A stretch of DNA of 64,000 nt from Panax quinquefolius (GCA_020205615.1 CM035160.1:121921552-121985551), one strand, 5' to 3'. Positions 47,540-59,530 are shown, counted from the stretch's first letter. Translations and numbers: made by a program. The notes: generated by a model from the sequence alone, not told the origin.

Positions 47540-47760
47540 AATTATCCATGCACTACGGGCCAAGGATATTCATTTGTATCACTATTGGTCATGACCATGC
47601 CAGACAATTGTCCATCTATGCACTACGGGCCAAAGAAGACTTTCACCACAACATTTGTCTGTAACATTACAGGTCATGATTATACCAATACACAATTCCT
47701 AGTTATAATCATATCAATCAACAGTACATCTATGCACTACGGGCCAAAGATGACTTTCAC
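47540..47760. repeat. Dispersed 20-bp repeat, three copies
   Basis: ATGCACTACGGGCCAAAG or a one-base variant occurs near 47550, 47616 and 47733, with TGACTTTCACCACAA-like tails on two copies. Fragment K has three further versions at about 52275-52375. Confidence 0.85.
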
Positions 47761-47964
47761 CACAATATAAGCATGAGGATGATGACAATGATATAAGGAA
47801 TCAATCAAGTGATATCAAGAATAAATATTAGAGATTTATAATTTAATTTATCCAGAGTTCAAGAATGTCCAAATTGTCAACATGATAATTAATTGTGGAG
47901 TAAAATTAAAGAATGATATTCATGTATCAAAAATAACTTGGACAGAAAAGAAACTAATTTTGTC

Positions 47965-48066
47965 ATGAATAGTACCCCGTGAATAGTACCGTATAAATAG
48001 TATCGTATGAATAGTACCCCAAAATGAATAGTTCTTCATAAATAGTATCCGGTGAATAGTACCCTG
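47965..48066. repeat. Degenerate 14-17 bp tandem repeat
   Basis: Seven units around the core GAATAGTACC, variants AAATAGTATC and GAATAGTTC, lie in about 100 bp. Confidence 0.88.
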
Positions 48067-48224
48067 AATGAAAATATTAAAATTTAATAAGAAGGTTCAA
48101 ACAAATATTTCAATGAAACGATACTAGATGAAGCGCAAAACTCAAGGATATTCTACTAATTTCAGGGATTATAGAAGCAATACTTATCAAAGTAAGTGTA
48201 GACTTAGGAATATGAAATGAAATA

Positions 48225-48360
48225 ATATCACTTACATACTATAGAGTATGGAAGAAAATAATATTCCTTACGAATATTGAACAAAAATAATATCTCTTAC
48301 AAATACGAAAAATAATATCTCTTACGAATATGAAATAAATAATACCCCTTACAAAAAAAA
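48225..48360. repeat. Degenerate tandem repeat, about 25-30 bp
   Basis: Five units of the type AATAATATCTCTTACGAATA followed by a variable A-rich piece. The minus-strand ORF 48239-48520 is this repeat translated. Confidence 0.82.
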
Positions 48361-49664
48361 TATCATTTACCTTAATAGGAGAGTAATTCTGGCTGGTATG
48401 GCGGAGATATTCTTGTGGAAAACTTGACCTATTTGTTACACTCAAAGTATTCTTATACTTGAAAAAAAATACGCACAATATTATAGAAGAAAAATTCTCT
48501 GATTCTGGTGTGATTTTCATTTCTTAAATAAGAAACCTTTTTAAAGGAGAATGGCAGGGCACTATTTAAAAGAAAATCCCAGGAAAACAATAAAGAATTC
48601 ACGGACAATTTCACGGGCAAAATTCGGCTGATTTTCTAATTTTTACTATTCATCACTTTATATTCTAATAAAAAAAATTTATATAAAATATAATATATTC
48701 TAATTTTAATCTAATAAAATAAATAACTAAAGATATATAATATAAAAAGTATTCTATTTTATATAAAAAGTTTTATGTTTTATTAATATAATAATAATAA
48801 AAAAAGTGAGACAACTTTCTACCAGCGATTTTGAAAAATGAGTAAGTGGGGGTGCATGTAATAAGCCAAATTTACAATAAATACTTCATGACAACCCCTC
48901 TATCTATATCAAAAATTGAATAAATATTTACCACAAATCACTTATCTTCAATCAACACATTTTTAATCTTTCAACAATTATTCATCATTAATATTATAAC
49001 CCATAATATTGACAACTAGATCATTCCCAGGAAAGAGGGGGCTTTCTGATGAGGATTTCTTCTTATTGGCGCGCAATTAAATAACCTAACCACTTTCCTC
49101 CACAGAACTTTCTAGACATTGTTAATAATGCAAATAATAATATGAATAACTATGTCGTCTCAATTAATGATTTAATAATATAAAATATTGTGTAGATGAT
49201 ACTGTGACAATAATTGAATCAATAATATGAGATATTATGCAGCAACTACTGTGGCAATTATGAAATGAACTAATGACTTCTTACGTAAATATCAATAATC
49301 AAAGATACTGTACAATATCGTATGCTACTGTGCAACCGCGCGTATTACTGTTCTTTTATTACTGGTATTTCAACAGTTAACGGTAAAAATTTTACCATTA
49401 TTTTTATAAAAAAGTTATTTCTATCGCTTTTTATATCTAACAGTCATTCCGTTGTGGGGTTCACCAATGATTGTGCCATCGTACGAATATTTCTCGACAA
49501 AAATAATAATCTCCGACCAAACGAATATTTTATGACAACTTGCTTACTTAGCAAAATTTGCACAAATCACCCAAAACTATAACATTATATCAAATCACAC
49601 CTTATTATTCAAAATAATATGTAGAGAAGATCAAATCTTTATTCATAAAAAGTTAGGGTCTTAT

Positions 49665-50066
49665 ATCCTCTCATTCTTATGAAATTTTATCCTTGAAATT
49701 GATGTACATACCTGATATGTCAAAGAAGTGAACATACCTTGTTTTCATTTCAGATTCTAACTCTCAGGTCATTTCCTTAATATCGTGATTTCTCCATAAA
49801 ACTTTGACTTGAGGTATAACCTTTTAGCGTAGAATATGTTCTTTTTTATCCAAGATTTTAATAGGTACCTCTTCATACGTACGTTAAATCTTCTGATATC
49901 TCATCTGGTTCTAATTCAATAATGTGGTTTGGGTCTTCCACATATTTACGTAACATAGATATGTGAAAAACATTATGAGCACGAGACATACTTGGCGGTA
50001 AGGCGAGTCTATAGGCCACAGTTTCTACTCGATCAAGGATTTCAAATAGACCAATAAATTGAGGGT
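49665..50066 (-). pseudogene. pol: Element I chromodomain end of pol (very decayed)
   Basis: Minus-strand sequence shows scattered remains of a Tekay-type end. A DLTYV block, an LDKKEHI-like block and a WRNHDI-like block followed by an L-E/S-EMKTR stretch can be read only across frames with many stops. Then comes the 3' untranslated part with an ATTTCAAGGATAAAAT inverted motif and a purine-rich tract before the LTR. Confidence 0.6.
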
Positions 50067-50392
50067 TTAAGATTTCTTCACTTCATCAATTCTTGCTTCT
50101 GGAATAACACCTTCTTGCACCTTCTTCTTCATATTCATCGGCTCTAGGTCTGTAGCTTGAGCAGCTTTAACTTTATCGATTAAAGACAGTTCTACTCGTA
50201 TATTTATCATTTTCACGTGGGTCCTTGAAGTCTTTAACTCTATCTCCATCTAAGTCATACAAAATGGGCATTTGTGTTGACAATATCGCACGCGTACTCG
50301 AATACGATCTTCTACTCAACGCGTCAGCTACCACAATCGTTTTTCCCAGATGGTATTGAACGGTATGGTCGTAATCTTTTAACAGCTCGAGC
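50067..50392 (-). pseudogene. pol: Element I RNase H end and linker, cut by J
   Basis: On the minus strand the sequence from 50392 reads [25 protein letters not shown] (RNase H end motif) and a charged linker with DGDRVKDFKDPREN, then a shifted frame with LSLIDKVKAAQATD. The ORF that seems to start at 50559 is a chimera: its first part is J sequence. Integrase is missing between this linker and the chromodomain remains, so an internal deletion is likely. Confidence 0.82.
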
Positions 50393-51112
50393 TGTAATAA
50401 CCCGATATTTTCTATATAATTAAATAAGAAATTTTTCATATAAATTTTTTTATTATGTGGGAATATGTGCAACGTAAAGTGTATATATATATATGATAAA
50501 TAAAATATATTTATTACATAAATAATTTCAAATAATTTTATTTTAGAATTATTAATCATTATATTCTAATAACAAATTAATTTGGTAATAATAATATCTT
50601 ATTAATTATTTTCCATGAAAATATGTTTATATATTATTTTAATAATATATGAAATGATTATTAAATTATTATAATAATTATTTTATTATATGAAATTATT
50701 TTGATTAGTTAAGTTAATTATTTTACCTTAATTAATACAATTATATATGCAAGAAAAATCGGATATGGAATCTAACCCCTAATTCGGATTTGGAATAAGG
50801 AATGAGAATAATAATATAATATTATTTATATTTCAGTGCTATAAATATGTATTGTATATGTGTAGAGTGATAATGGTTGGTCAATTATGGTGTAACAGTA
50901 GAAGACCTAGTATTACTGTAATAAACCATAATTTGAAACTCAAACTAGAGTTTATAATTGGTGAGAAATTTTGATATGTGATTAATGACAATTATTATAA
51001 ATATTAATGCTAATTAGGTAAACCCTAATTATTGACTCGAAACCTTAATCATAAAATTAAAAACCTTAATTTGTTAATTGAAAACCCTAATTACTAAATT
51101 AATAACCCTAAC
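50393..51112 (+). repeat. Element J LTR, first part
   Basis: It starts TGTAATAACCCGA at 50393, directly after the cut I RNase H codons. It aligns in order with the start of D read on the minus strand (GGTTGGTCAA, CCTAGTATTA, then repeated AAACCCTAATT). Two exact AAACCCTAA telo-boxes lie near 51022 and 51082. The segment ends where K begins. Confidence 0.8.
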
Positions 51113-52435
51113 TGTAACGCCCCCAAAATAGATCCAATCCAACCAACCTATTCTGAGTTGCCAAAAATATGGTACAGAAAACAACTACAACTTTATTACT
51201 ATAATTGTCGTGCAAAATACAACAACACATATGTTATGAGTTTTGATACCAATATATACCAACTGTGACTCATGTCCCAACCTTGGATAGTACATCACAA
51301 TGGCACCATACATAAAGGTACAATCAATAACTGTTTTAGAAATTAAAATCTTTGGGAAGTGCTCAAGGATCCCTTCGTACATGGGAGGCCATGCATCTAG
51401 GTTATGATAGATATCATATGCCCACAGAATTATCCTTGGTTGACCGAATAAACCCCAAAGAAAAACGAGTAGATTACTATCATATTCTTTCCAATGGTGA
51501 GACTTCTCTTGACATATCATTATCTTTACCATCTCTAATTGAGAATTATACTTCAACCAAACTCCAAGATCATATAGGTAGTGCTTGTAGATATACTCAA
51601 CAAGTGGATGTGCACAACCTTGTCTTATGATAACACGAAGTCGCATGTCATTAGACATCTTGTATGATAGTGGCAAAACACCCTTCCATCGTTGGGTTTG
51701 CCTCACCCTATTTGGTTCACCAAATATAACTACTAAATGATGTATAAAATACAACACACTTTTCTATACTGTTTAGGGAGAACCTCCACAGCTACAGACC
51801 ACCGTTATATTCCCCTGTTACCCCGCTCGACCCAGCTACACTCTTATTACCTGAAAGGAATTGTGAAGGAAAAGGGTGAGCACAACTAGCTCAGTAAGGA
51901 ATATTATGACTAAAGATAATTAAATTCTCAATAGTCTTCATCAATAATAAATCAGAGATTTAGAACATATGGTAGATGATAAAACTTTTTAACCATAGTT
52001 GCAGCGGAATGAGCAATCCATTAGAAGAGTCAAATAGACCATAAAGTCTATTATCTTCTCCATGTTAAAAGTCCACCAACAACATTTTAACCCTATAACA
52101 TCAATCAACAGTTCCTGTCCACAATCATGTGAATAAATCATAATCATAATTGTAGTTCTAAATTCCTTTTTGCATTCAGGGCAAATATAATTTTCATCAC
52201 CTGTCTTTACCTGAAACATCAAAGATCATGGTTATACCAAATCACAGTTCCTGTTCATAATCATACTAATAAATTAATCTTTGCACTACGGGCCAAAGAT
52301 ATTTATTAACAGTTCACCTTTGCACAACAAGCCAAAAATATTCAACAACAGGTCATCTTTGCACTACAGGCCAAAGACATTCATATCTCAAAGAAATACA
52401 TAATCATTTCAGAATTTATATAAACCATAATTATA
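51113..52435 (-). repeat. Fragment K: truncated LTR related to element I, inside J
   Basis: The plus-strand edge TGTAACGCCCCCAAAATAG matches 46977 onward. Similarity runs to about 51230, is interrupted by about 520 bp of unrelated sequence, then resumes from about 51770 (CGACCCAGCTACA, AAAAGGGTGAG) to the GGGCCAAAG repeats at 52275-52375. The LTR start is missing, so the right edge is approximate. J sequence lies on both sides. Confidence 0.75.
51231..51765 (-). other. Foreign 0.5-kb insert in K with an unrecognised ORF
   Basis: This block has no counterpart in the related LTR at 46977. A minus-strand ORF of 190 codons (51185-51757) fills it, and a 92-codon ORF lies on the plus strand. The long ORF has many aromatic residues and no motif I know. 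Its ends reach into LTR sequence, so chance is possible. A TTGGTATCAAAAC stretch on the minus strand recalls a Met-tRNA primer site. It could be a captured gene piece or part of another element. Confidence 0.4.
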
Positions 52436-55400
52436 ACCATATTGAAATAACTACCCCTCTTGCATTATTTATGACCAAACTACCCCTCTTGCATTATTTA
52501 TGAAATAACTTGTAGATTTGGCCATAAATTTAGTTGGTGACTAACCCTTGACTTACTCATGTACTAAAATCTCCAGCACATCAGCTACATCATCAGCCAA
52601 TACATGCATACATTATATATATATATATAGAATTAGAGCGAGAAAAGTCCATTATTTAGCCATTTATTCATCATATACTCAAGAAACTCTCCCTCTCTCT
52701 CTCTCTTCAGACCCACGAAAAACATTAGCATATCAGTCCATTCTTAAGTCCCTACCACTTCCATAACAGATCAAGAAGCCTAGAATCAAGATTTGTCTAA
52801 GTGAGGTATAAACCCTAATTTCAAATCTGATCATTAAAGTTGTGTTAGAAGTTATGATTTTGTGTTGTAATATGTTGTTTGTAGTATATATAGTTACTCT
52901 GGGTTGGTACACAGTGGATCCATAATATCTAGATATTCAAAATTGAAGTTTTCAAAAATCTGGAATATTTTTAAATTTGTGTCTGACAAGCAAAAGTCAG
53001 AGGCTGTAGATCCCTATCTGTTTATGATTTTGTGTGTTTTATGTTTTAGACTTGTAGCTTTCCATAAGGACTTTAATCTGGACTTGAAATCATGCTTAGA
53101 TCAGATCCAGATTACAAGATATTCTTGGTCAAACTCAATTGACCGAGCATGACCAAGAGTTTCTGGGCAACCCAGAAACTCAATCTCAATGTCTGACAAG
53201 ATATTGCAAGGCTTGAATCTGTCAGCTGTTAAGTATTTTGATTTTTTTGTTGTAACCAGTTTGTAGCATGTTATATAGACTCTAGAACTATGCCTTTATA
53301 TTCCTTAAATAACAATTACATTGGATGTAGTAAGTGGTCAAACTAGACCATTCAGTCACGAAGTGGAGTTTCTGGAAAACCAGAAACCAGATGAACAAGT
53401 TTTCTGACATCCTTTGACCAATCATAACTTGTGATTTTGATGGTGTTGAACTGCTCTGTTGATTCCTATGTGTTCCTTGTCACGTGTACTACATACTTCG
53501 ACCATAGAACAACAAAAGTATAATCAGAACTTAAAGAGAATCAAGCTAGAAAGTGGACCCTCAAACTGCCTGGGTTTCTAGGTTACCCAGAAAACCTAAG
53601 AACCGTCTGACAACGACTTTGAAGCTCTGGATCTTGCATCTGGGTTGTTGTATGACAAAGGTGATGGTTGTTTTTTGTAGTGCTACAACAATACTACAAT
53701 ATCAGAGTCTTATATTTTATAGAACCGGGTTGAGCAGAGAATCAAAGGTGGTCAAACAAGACCCCTTGAACACTGACTGTCAGTGTTCTTGAGCCCCAAG
53801 AACACCAATAGCGACGCTTAGTGTCCTATAGGCTAAAGCAATGATTTTTAATAATTTTATTTTCCTAATTTTCGGAAATACATAAAAATAGTAAATAATT
53901 TCTAAAAATTATAAAAATGGTTTTAAAAATTATTTTTAGTTATGAAAAATAACTTTTGATAATTTGGGATATTTTTCATTAATATTTATATTTATTTGAA
54001 TATTAATGATATTTAATTTATTTAATTAGTATATTAAATAAATTAGAGAAAAATGATTTTAATGTTATAAAAATCATTTTAAATAAAAATAAAGTATTTA
54101 AAAATATTTGAAGTTATAAAACATAACTTTTGATATTTTAAGATAAATTGCATTAATTATTAAATTAGATTTATTTAATAATTATATTAAATGAATTAGT
54201 TTAAAAAGGATTTTAATATTATAAAATCATTTTAAATGAAAATAAATAGTTTAAAAATATTTTAAGTTAAAAATATAACTTTTAATATTTGAAGGTAAAT
54301 TTTATTAATAATTTAATATTAATGATATTAAATTTATTTAATAATTATATTAAATAAATAGTTTTAAAATAGTTTTATTAATTTAAAAATCATTTTAAAA
54401 TGATTTACAAATATTTTAAGTAATAATTAATGACTTTTAATATTTTGATAAATAATACATTAATAATTAAATATTAATGATAATTATTTAAAACCCGATT
54501 TAATTATTTTAAAAATCATTTAAGGGTAATGAAAATGTTTTAAAAATATTTTGAGTTATTATAAATAACTTTAATATTTTGGCAATGGTTTCATTAATAA
54601 TTTAATATTAATTAAATATTAATGATAATAAATTTATTTAATATTTAAATCATTTAATAATGATTCCAGTGTTTGAAAAATCATGATAAATTATAATAAT
54701 TATTTAAAAATTATTATAAGTCATTTAAAAATAATGTGACTGATATTTAAATTATCTAAATAAATATTGAATTACAGGCAAGAGTTTTATACTCAATAAT
54801 TACCCGATAAAGTCGTCGGTACACCGAAATATTTCAGAAATTGATCTGAACTTAGATAGTTTGATTGCATTAGTGTTTGTATGTGATCCAATGACTGCTA
54901 AACATATGTGACAATGTGATTAGGTTATGTGCTGACTCTAAATAGCAGTACTATGTGATATGATATATTATTCTAATCGAACGAATGATCTTATTAATGA
55001 TAGGTTTCGATATAAAATATAAAACTAAGTTGCGTTATTGTAAGCAATATCTCAGGAAAGTATCACAACTTTGCATTTACTTTATGCAATGGACATGAGT
55101 AAGAAATTTTCAGAATTATATTATCGTTATGCCAGATTATTAACTCTATTGTTATTGATTATGTATCCAAACATTTGTATTCATACAAGTTCTTAAATTA
55201 TCCGGTCATTGTTTATCAACATAGTATTATTGTATAATTCAAATATTTATTTTGTTCGTTAATTTCTAAATATGGTTAGACAAGTGTCCTCACTTCGATA
55301 ATCATTGTATTTAATCACATGTTGATACATACTTATTGGTTTACAATATGTATACATTGAATTAAAAGATGTCTAGGCTATTTGATTCGGCTAGACACAA

Positions 55401-55770
55401 ACTTAAAAATATTATTGAACATGATAGAACCCTACTGTTATCCAACCGAATTGTTTTGGTTCGGATTCTCGACTAAGTATGAACATCCCAAATATGGGAA
55501 AACTTTTGTGCGCCTAGGGTAGATAAGATGAACGAAAATATCGTTCTTGCATGTAGTATTGATCAATACAGGGCATAACGGGCTGATCACCCCGGTGCTT
55601 GATAATTGGGTTTTATACTTACTTATGGAGTACCAATTCATGCGAACTATGCCTATCTCAAGTACATTTTAGTATGTTTTAGCTGTATTTCATGATAGTT
55701 TGCATTGCATATACTTAAAACTCCTTTTGGTGAATAAGTGAACGAATCAGCCTAATTTGGTGGTATTATA
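52436..55770 (+). repeat. Element J LTR, second part
   Basis: This resumes the D/E/J family order: a duplicated AACTACCCCTCTTGCATTATTTATGA-type unit (52450-52505), CT and TA microsatellites (52618-52632, 52690-52705), a leader, the hairpin ladder at 53158-53810, a 0.9-kb AT-rich block (53830-54770) with repeated AAAATCATTTTAA motifs, and a block with CATGTAGTATTGATCAATA. It stops around 55770 without a recognisable LTR end, probably cut by F. No ORF is supported. Confidence 0.78.
53158..53810 (+). repeat. Hairpin ladder in the J LTR
   Basis: Inverted repeats lie about 200-210 bp apart: AGTTTCTGGG/CCCAGAAACT (53158-53180, perfect, loop CAA), GTTTCTGG/CCAGAAAC (53368-53387), an imperfect TTTCTAGG/CCCAGAAA (near 53575-53595), then GAACACTGA/TCAGTGTTC (53768-53788) overlapping GTGTTCTTG/CAAGAACAC. 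TTGACC/GGTCAA elements flank most of them, as in E. Confidence 0.82.
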
Positions 55771-57288
55771 GGGCACGAGGCTAATGGACGCATGAGGCGA
55801 GGCAAAAGCTAGAATGTGTATGGCTGAGGATTGAGTGGAGCATGGATGGACAAGCATGGATGGACATAGGACACTTCAGTAGCAGCAGCAACAATGCAGA
55901 ACCAAACTCAGGAGCAGAACAAAAGTTCATCAACTACAACCATGGCATGGCGCAAGTGGTAGAATGAGCTTGAGACGCGGCACCGCACAAGTACCCAAAT
56001 GCATAATGGTACTCCATCGCAAGTTCTGTGACCTCGAGCATGACAAACCAAGGGATGATACCATGAGAGCCCGGTTGGACCTCATAACTTACTGCAAGTC
56101 TCGCGGCCACGAGAGGAATGTGCTGGAGGAGCGCGCAGCCGCGCGCGAAGTCTCAAGCTGCTGATTTGTTTTATTTTATTTTTAATTAAAATGGTTGTAA
56201 GTGTTTAAAAACGATATCTGACTAGTGTCTGACGTATCTTTGGTATCTTTGCTATCTTTTGTCGTATTTTCATCAGCGTAACTAGGGTTTACTCTCTGGG
56301 AGAGATTCCAACGTAGAAAGAGGCCAAAACTCTATTTTTTTACTTCTTCTTTGGATTTTCTACCAGAGCAGATTATTATTAGTATTTGCTGGATTGTTAT
56401 GCGGATTTGAATATTAATAGTGGATTCTATTTAGCAATTAGGTTTGATAGTTTTTTCTTTCATCTTTCAATTGTTGTTTACTAATCATGTTTCGATTTGA
56501 TCCCATAATGGCTTTCTGTTCAGTCATTAACTAAACTCCATTATGGGATTCTAACGGATTTTAACATGTAGTTTGATTGCATGCTTGAATACTGGATTGT
56601 TTTACATGTCATATGGGATGTCTGTCATGATTGATTTGCATGTATGAATGCTTGATCACCATTCGTTTCAGTACTTGTATGGAATTGACAATGAACATGC
56701 AAGTATGGATTGTAATCATGATAGTATACGTATATGGGGATTTTTTATATGGCTTGTGTATTTCGTGAACCAGATAGACATATATTGTTTCACCGTATGA
56801 GTTAGAATAAGGGCTTGAGCTTAACTTCAATATAGTTGCAAATTCACATAGACATATAGTGATTTTGGTTATATTGATGATTACATAGAGTCTATCATCT
56901 GTGGATGCTGTGTAAGTAGGTCTTAGTTCATTAAAAAATGGCTATGACTCTTTAAGTGCTCTTGGCTACTTTCCTGTGATATATGAACAAGTCATGCATG
57001 ATAGTGGTGATTAAATGAAATATTAAATGAAGTTAGGATCCCATTATTTCCAGATTTGATTTATTCTGTTGTTATTATTGTTTTAGTCGTTATTCGCGAT
57101 TCGAGAACAAACCAATTTTATTCAATAGTTTGAGCATATAAATATAGTGATTTAGTTAATGCATAGTTATTTGAATTAAACAACTTTCTCTGTGGGATCG
57201 ATAATTTACTTGCTCTGTATTGCTTGTTGACACATGTATGCTTGCATGAGTTAGAGCTCTTTTGTTAAGACTAAAAAAAGAGGAAACA
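55771..57288 (+). repeat. Element F 5' LTR (Athila type), left edge approximate
   Basis: The right edge is clear: AGGAAACA at 57288, then a short spacer and the Athila primer site. The left edge is placed where similarity to the D/E/J family ends. About 1.5 kb is a normal Athila LTR length. A GC-rich part (55960-56160) contains GCGCGCAGCCGCGCGCG and a 66-codon plus-strand ORF with charged residues that I cannot identify. An AT-rich part with TTTGGTATCTTTG repeats follows. Confidence 0.6.
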
Positions 57289-57294
57289 AGTTTT

Positions 57295-57312
57295 TGGCGT
57301 CGTTGCCGAGGA
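57295..57312 (+). other. Primer-binding site of element F (Athila type)
   Basis: TGGCGTCGTTGCCGAGGA closely matches the TGGCGCCGTTGCCGGGGA site typical of plant Athila elements, which use an Asp tRNA. The two differences are C-to-T and G-to-A. Confidence 0.88.
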
Positions 57313-57430
57313 AAGGCGTTTAATTTAGTATTATTATCATTAGTTTTAAGCTATATTGTATGACTTAGACAATTCTAGTCTTATCTCATTTCAGTTTTTG
57401 TTTTTGTTTCAGGAATTTGGATAAATTTTT

Positions 57431-58582
57431 GTGCGCACACGGTCATCCAACCCCGACTTAACACATGTTCAGAACAACATAAACGGGAGAGGTTGGAAAG
57501 CGAATGTTCGTAGAAATTTACAAGCACAGTTAGAAAGCACGACATTTCATATGGCAGCCGAGGCACAAGGAGAAGAGCAAAGAGAGGAGAATAGGGCTCT
57601 GAAGGAATATTCCATGCCCAATAATAATGGACTACAGTCTAGCATCATCATACCAGCGATAGCAACCAATACATTCGAGATAAAAATGGGCACTATTCAG
57701 ATGGTACAGAACTCGGTGCAGTTTGGGGGTGCCGCTACAGATGATCCGAATGAACACCTGTTTAGTTTCATCAAAATTTGTGATACATTCAGATACAACA
57801 GTGTGACGAAGGATGCTATCAGACTTAGTCTATTCCCATTCTCATTAAGGAATAAAGCAAGAAGTTGGATTCATTCTTTGCCAACAGGATCTATAACTAC
57901 ATTGGAGGACTTAGCACAAAAGTTCTTAGCTAAGTTCTTCCCGATGGCTAAGACTACAAAGATGAGGATATCTATCTCTCAGTTTGAGCAACAACAGGGT
58001 GAGTCCTTATATGAAGTATGGGAGAGATACAAAGAAATACTGAGGAAGTGTCCACATCACGGTATGCCAGATTGGATGGTAATCAACACATTTTATAATG
58101 GATTGGCATGGCAGTCGAGACCGATTATAGATGCAGCTGCAGGAGGAGCATTATGGGCAAAAAGTTATGAAGAAGCTTATGACCTTATCCAGAAAATGGC
58201 ATCAAACGATTTTCAGAATCCTACATCTCGGATGCCACAACCCAAGGTTGCAGGTGTGTTGGAAGTAGATGCCATCACGCAGTTGTCAGCACAGATGGCC
58301 GCCATGGCAAAGAAAATAGACACATTAGCAGAAGGTAAAATGAAGACGGTTGCATTCATATGTGAGATTTGTGCAGGGTCACACTCGACAGATCAATGTG
58401 TTATCAGCTCAGAGTCAGTGCAGTATGTGAACAACTACAGAAAAGACCAAGGTCAGTTTCAGAATATATACCACCCCAACAACCGAAATCATCCAAACTT
58501 TAGTTGGTCAAATAACCAAGGGATTCAACAGAATCAGTTTCAATCAAAGAATCAGTTTCAGACGCAACCAGCGCAGCCATAG
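57431..58582 (+). pseudogene. gag: Element F gag (Athila type), start codon mutated
   Basis: A 383-residue open segment. It opens with RTRSSNPDL, the usual Athila Gag start, but the codon before it is GTG at 57431 instead of ATG. Capsid motifs are FEIKMGTIQMVQ, DPNEHLFSFIKICDTF, DAIRLSLFPFSLRNKARSW, AQKFLAKFFP and IIDAAAGGALW. A CEICAGSHSTDQC zinc-binding knuckle follows. It ends at TAG 58580-58582, and the same frame continues with a Gln/Pro-rich part. Gag would form the particle shell. This gag type is unrelated in detail to those of A, B and C. Confidence 0.93.
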
Positions 58583-59269
58583 TTTAATCCTAGACCACCT
58601 TTTCCGCCGGGATGTTCTCAACAACAACTACATCAACATCACACTCCAGATGCACCTCAACAAGAAAAGAAATCAGAAATGGAGGAAATGATGATGAAAT
58701 ACATGGCAAATAGAGAGGTTATGATCAAAAACCAAGCAGTGGCTATTAAGAATCTGGAAACTCAAATGGGGCAGATAGCGAACATGCTTACTAACAGGCC
58801 CCAGGGTTTATTGCCAAGTAATACAGAGATAAATCCAAGAAGAGACTTGAAGGAACAGTTTCAAGCGATCACATTGAGATATGGGAAAGATTTATCACGA
58901 TCGCAAGTTGCTACCACAAGATATTGCTAAGAGGAGGTTCTTGTAACAAGGCGATGAGGAAGAGGAACCAGCCATTGAAGAGAAGGAAAAGCTGGAAACG
59001 TCTGAGGTTCAGCAGGAAGAGAAAGATAAAGAAGATCCAGAGGAGACGTTTAAGAGTTCAGGACCATCAATTCACACTCAAGTTCCGTATCCGCAGAGAT
59101 TAAATAAGAAAAGGGAAGATAAACAGTTCAACAAATTCTTGGAGGTATTCAAAAAGCTGCAGATCAACATACCTTTCGCTGAGGCATTAGAACAAATGCC
59201 AAGCTATGCAAAGTTCATGAAGGGTATACTGTCAAGGAAAGGAGATTAGAGGAATTTGAGACAGTAGCC
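58583..59269 (+). pseudogene. gag: Element F gag end and gag-protease linker (broken)
   Basis: After the TAG the frame continues through Pro/Gln-rich sequence into 58679-58930 (a coiled coil with NLETQMGQIANML), ending at TAA 58928-58930. A shifted frame then encodes a Glu/Lys-rich stretch and FNKFLEVFKKLQINIPFAEAL, a strongly conserved Athila segment before the protease, interrupted again near 59250. Confidence 0.82.
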
Positions 59270-59530
59270 TTGACAGAAGAATGCAGTGCAGTACTTCAGC
59301 AGAAGTTACCTCCAAAACTGAAAGATCCTGGTAGTTTCACAATCCTGTGCACCATCGGGAAGATGAACTTTGAAAAATATTTGTGTGATCTTGGGGCGAG
59401 TATAAATTTGATGCCCTTATCATTGTTCAATCAATTGGGACTACCGGATCCAAAGCCAACAGACATTTCTTTGCAGTTAGCTGACAGATCAATCACGTAT
59501 CCATGGGAATTATATAAGATGTATTGGTGA
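59270..59530 (+). pseudogene. pol: Element F aspartic protease (Athila type)
   Basis: ECSAVLQQKLPPKLKDPGSF, LCDLGASINLMPLSLF (catalytic Asp in the DLGAS motif typical of Athila) and SLQLADRSITYP are readable. The frame stops at 59530 shortly after, and the remaining part (VDRFIFP, IPIILGRPFL) lies in other frames to 59667. Confidence 0.9.

Larger units (their letters stand above)
46977..49664 (-). repeat. Element I 3' LTR
   Basis: On the minus strand it begins at about 49664 (TATAAGACCC, probably a mutated TGTAAGACCC) just after the pol remnant, and ends GGGGGCGTCACA at 46977. Its terminal roughly 850 bp is similar to fragment K (51113 onward). It contains three sets of short repeats at 47540-47760, 47965-48066 and 48225-48360. 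The ORFs here are short and unsupported. Confidence 0.8.

Noticed and set aside
47540..47760. CRISPR-like spaced repeats
   Set aside because: There are only three imperfect copies with related, not unique, spacers, in a plant LTR.
50173..50559. 128-codon ORF as one protein
   Set aside because: It crosses the J insertion point at 50392/50393: the first part is LTR sequence, the second RNase H.
52541..52545. CTAAC as target duplication of K (with CTAAC at 51108-51112)
   Set aside because: Sequence from about 52440 already matches the D/E/J family, so K must end earlier; the five-base match is probably chance.
55768..55778. CA end of J followed by CGAGG as partner of CGAGC at 50388-50392
   Set aside because: If real, the following sequence should be element I RNase H on the minus strand. 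Translation of 55774-56160 shows none, so the match is probably chance.
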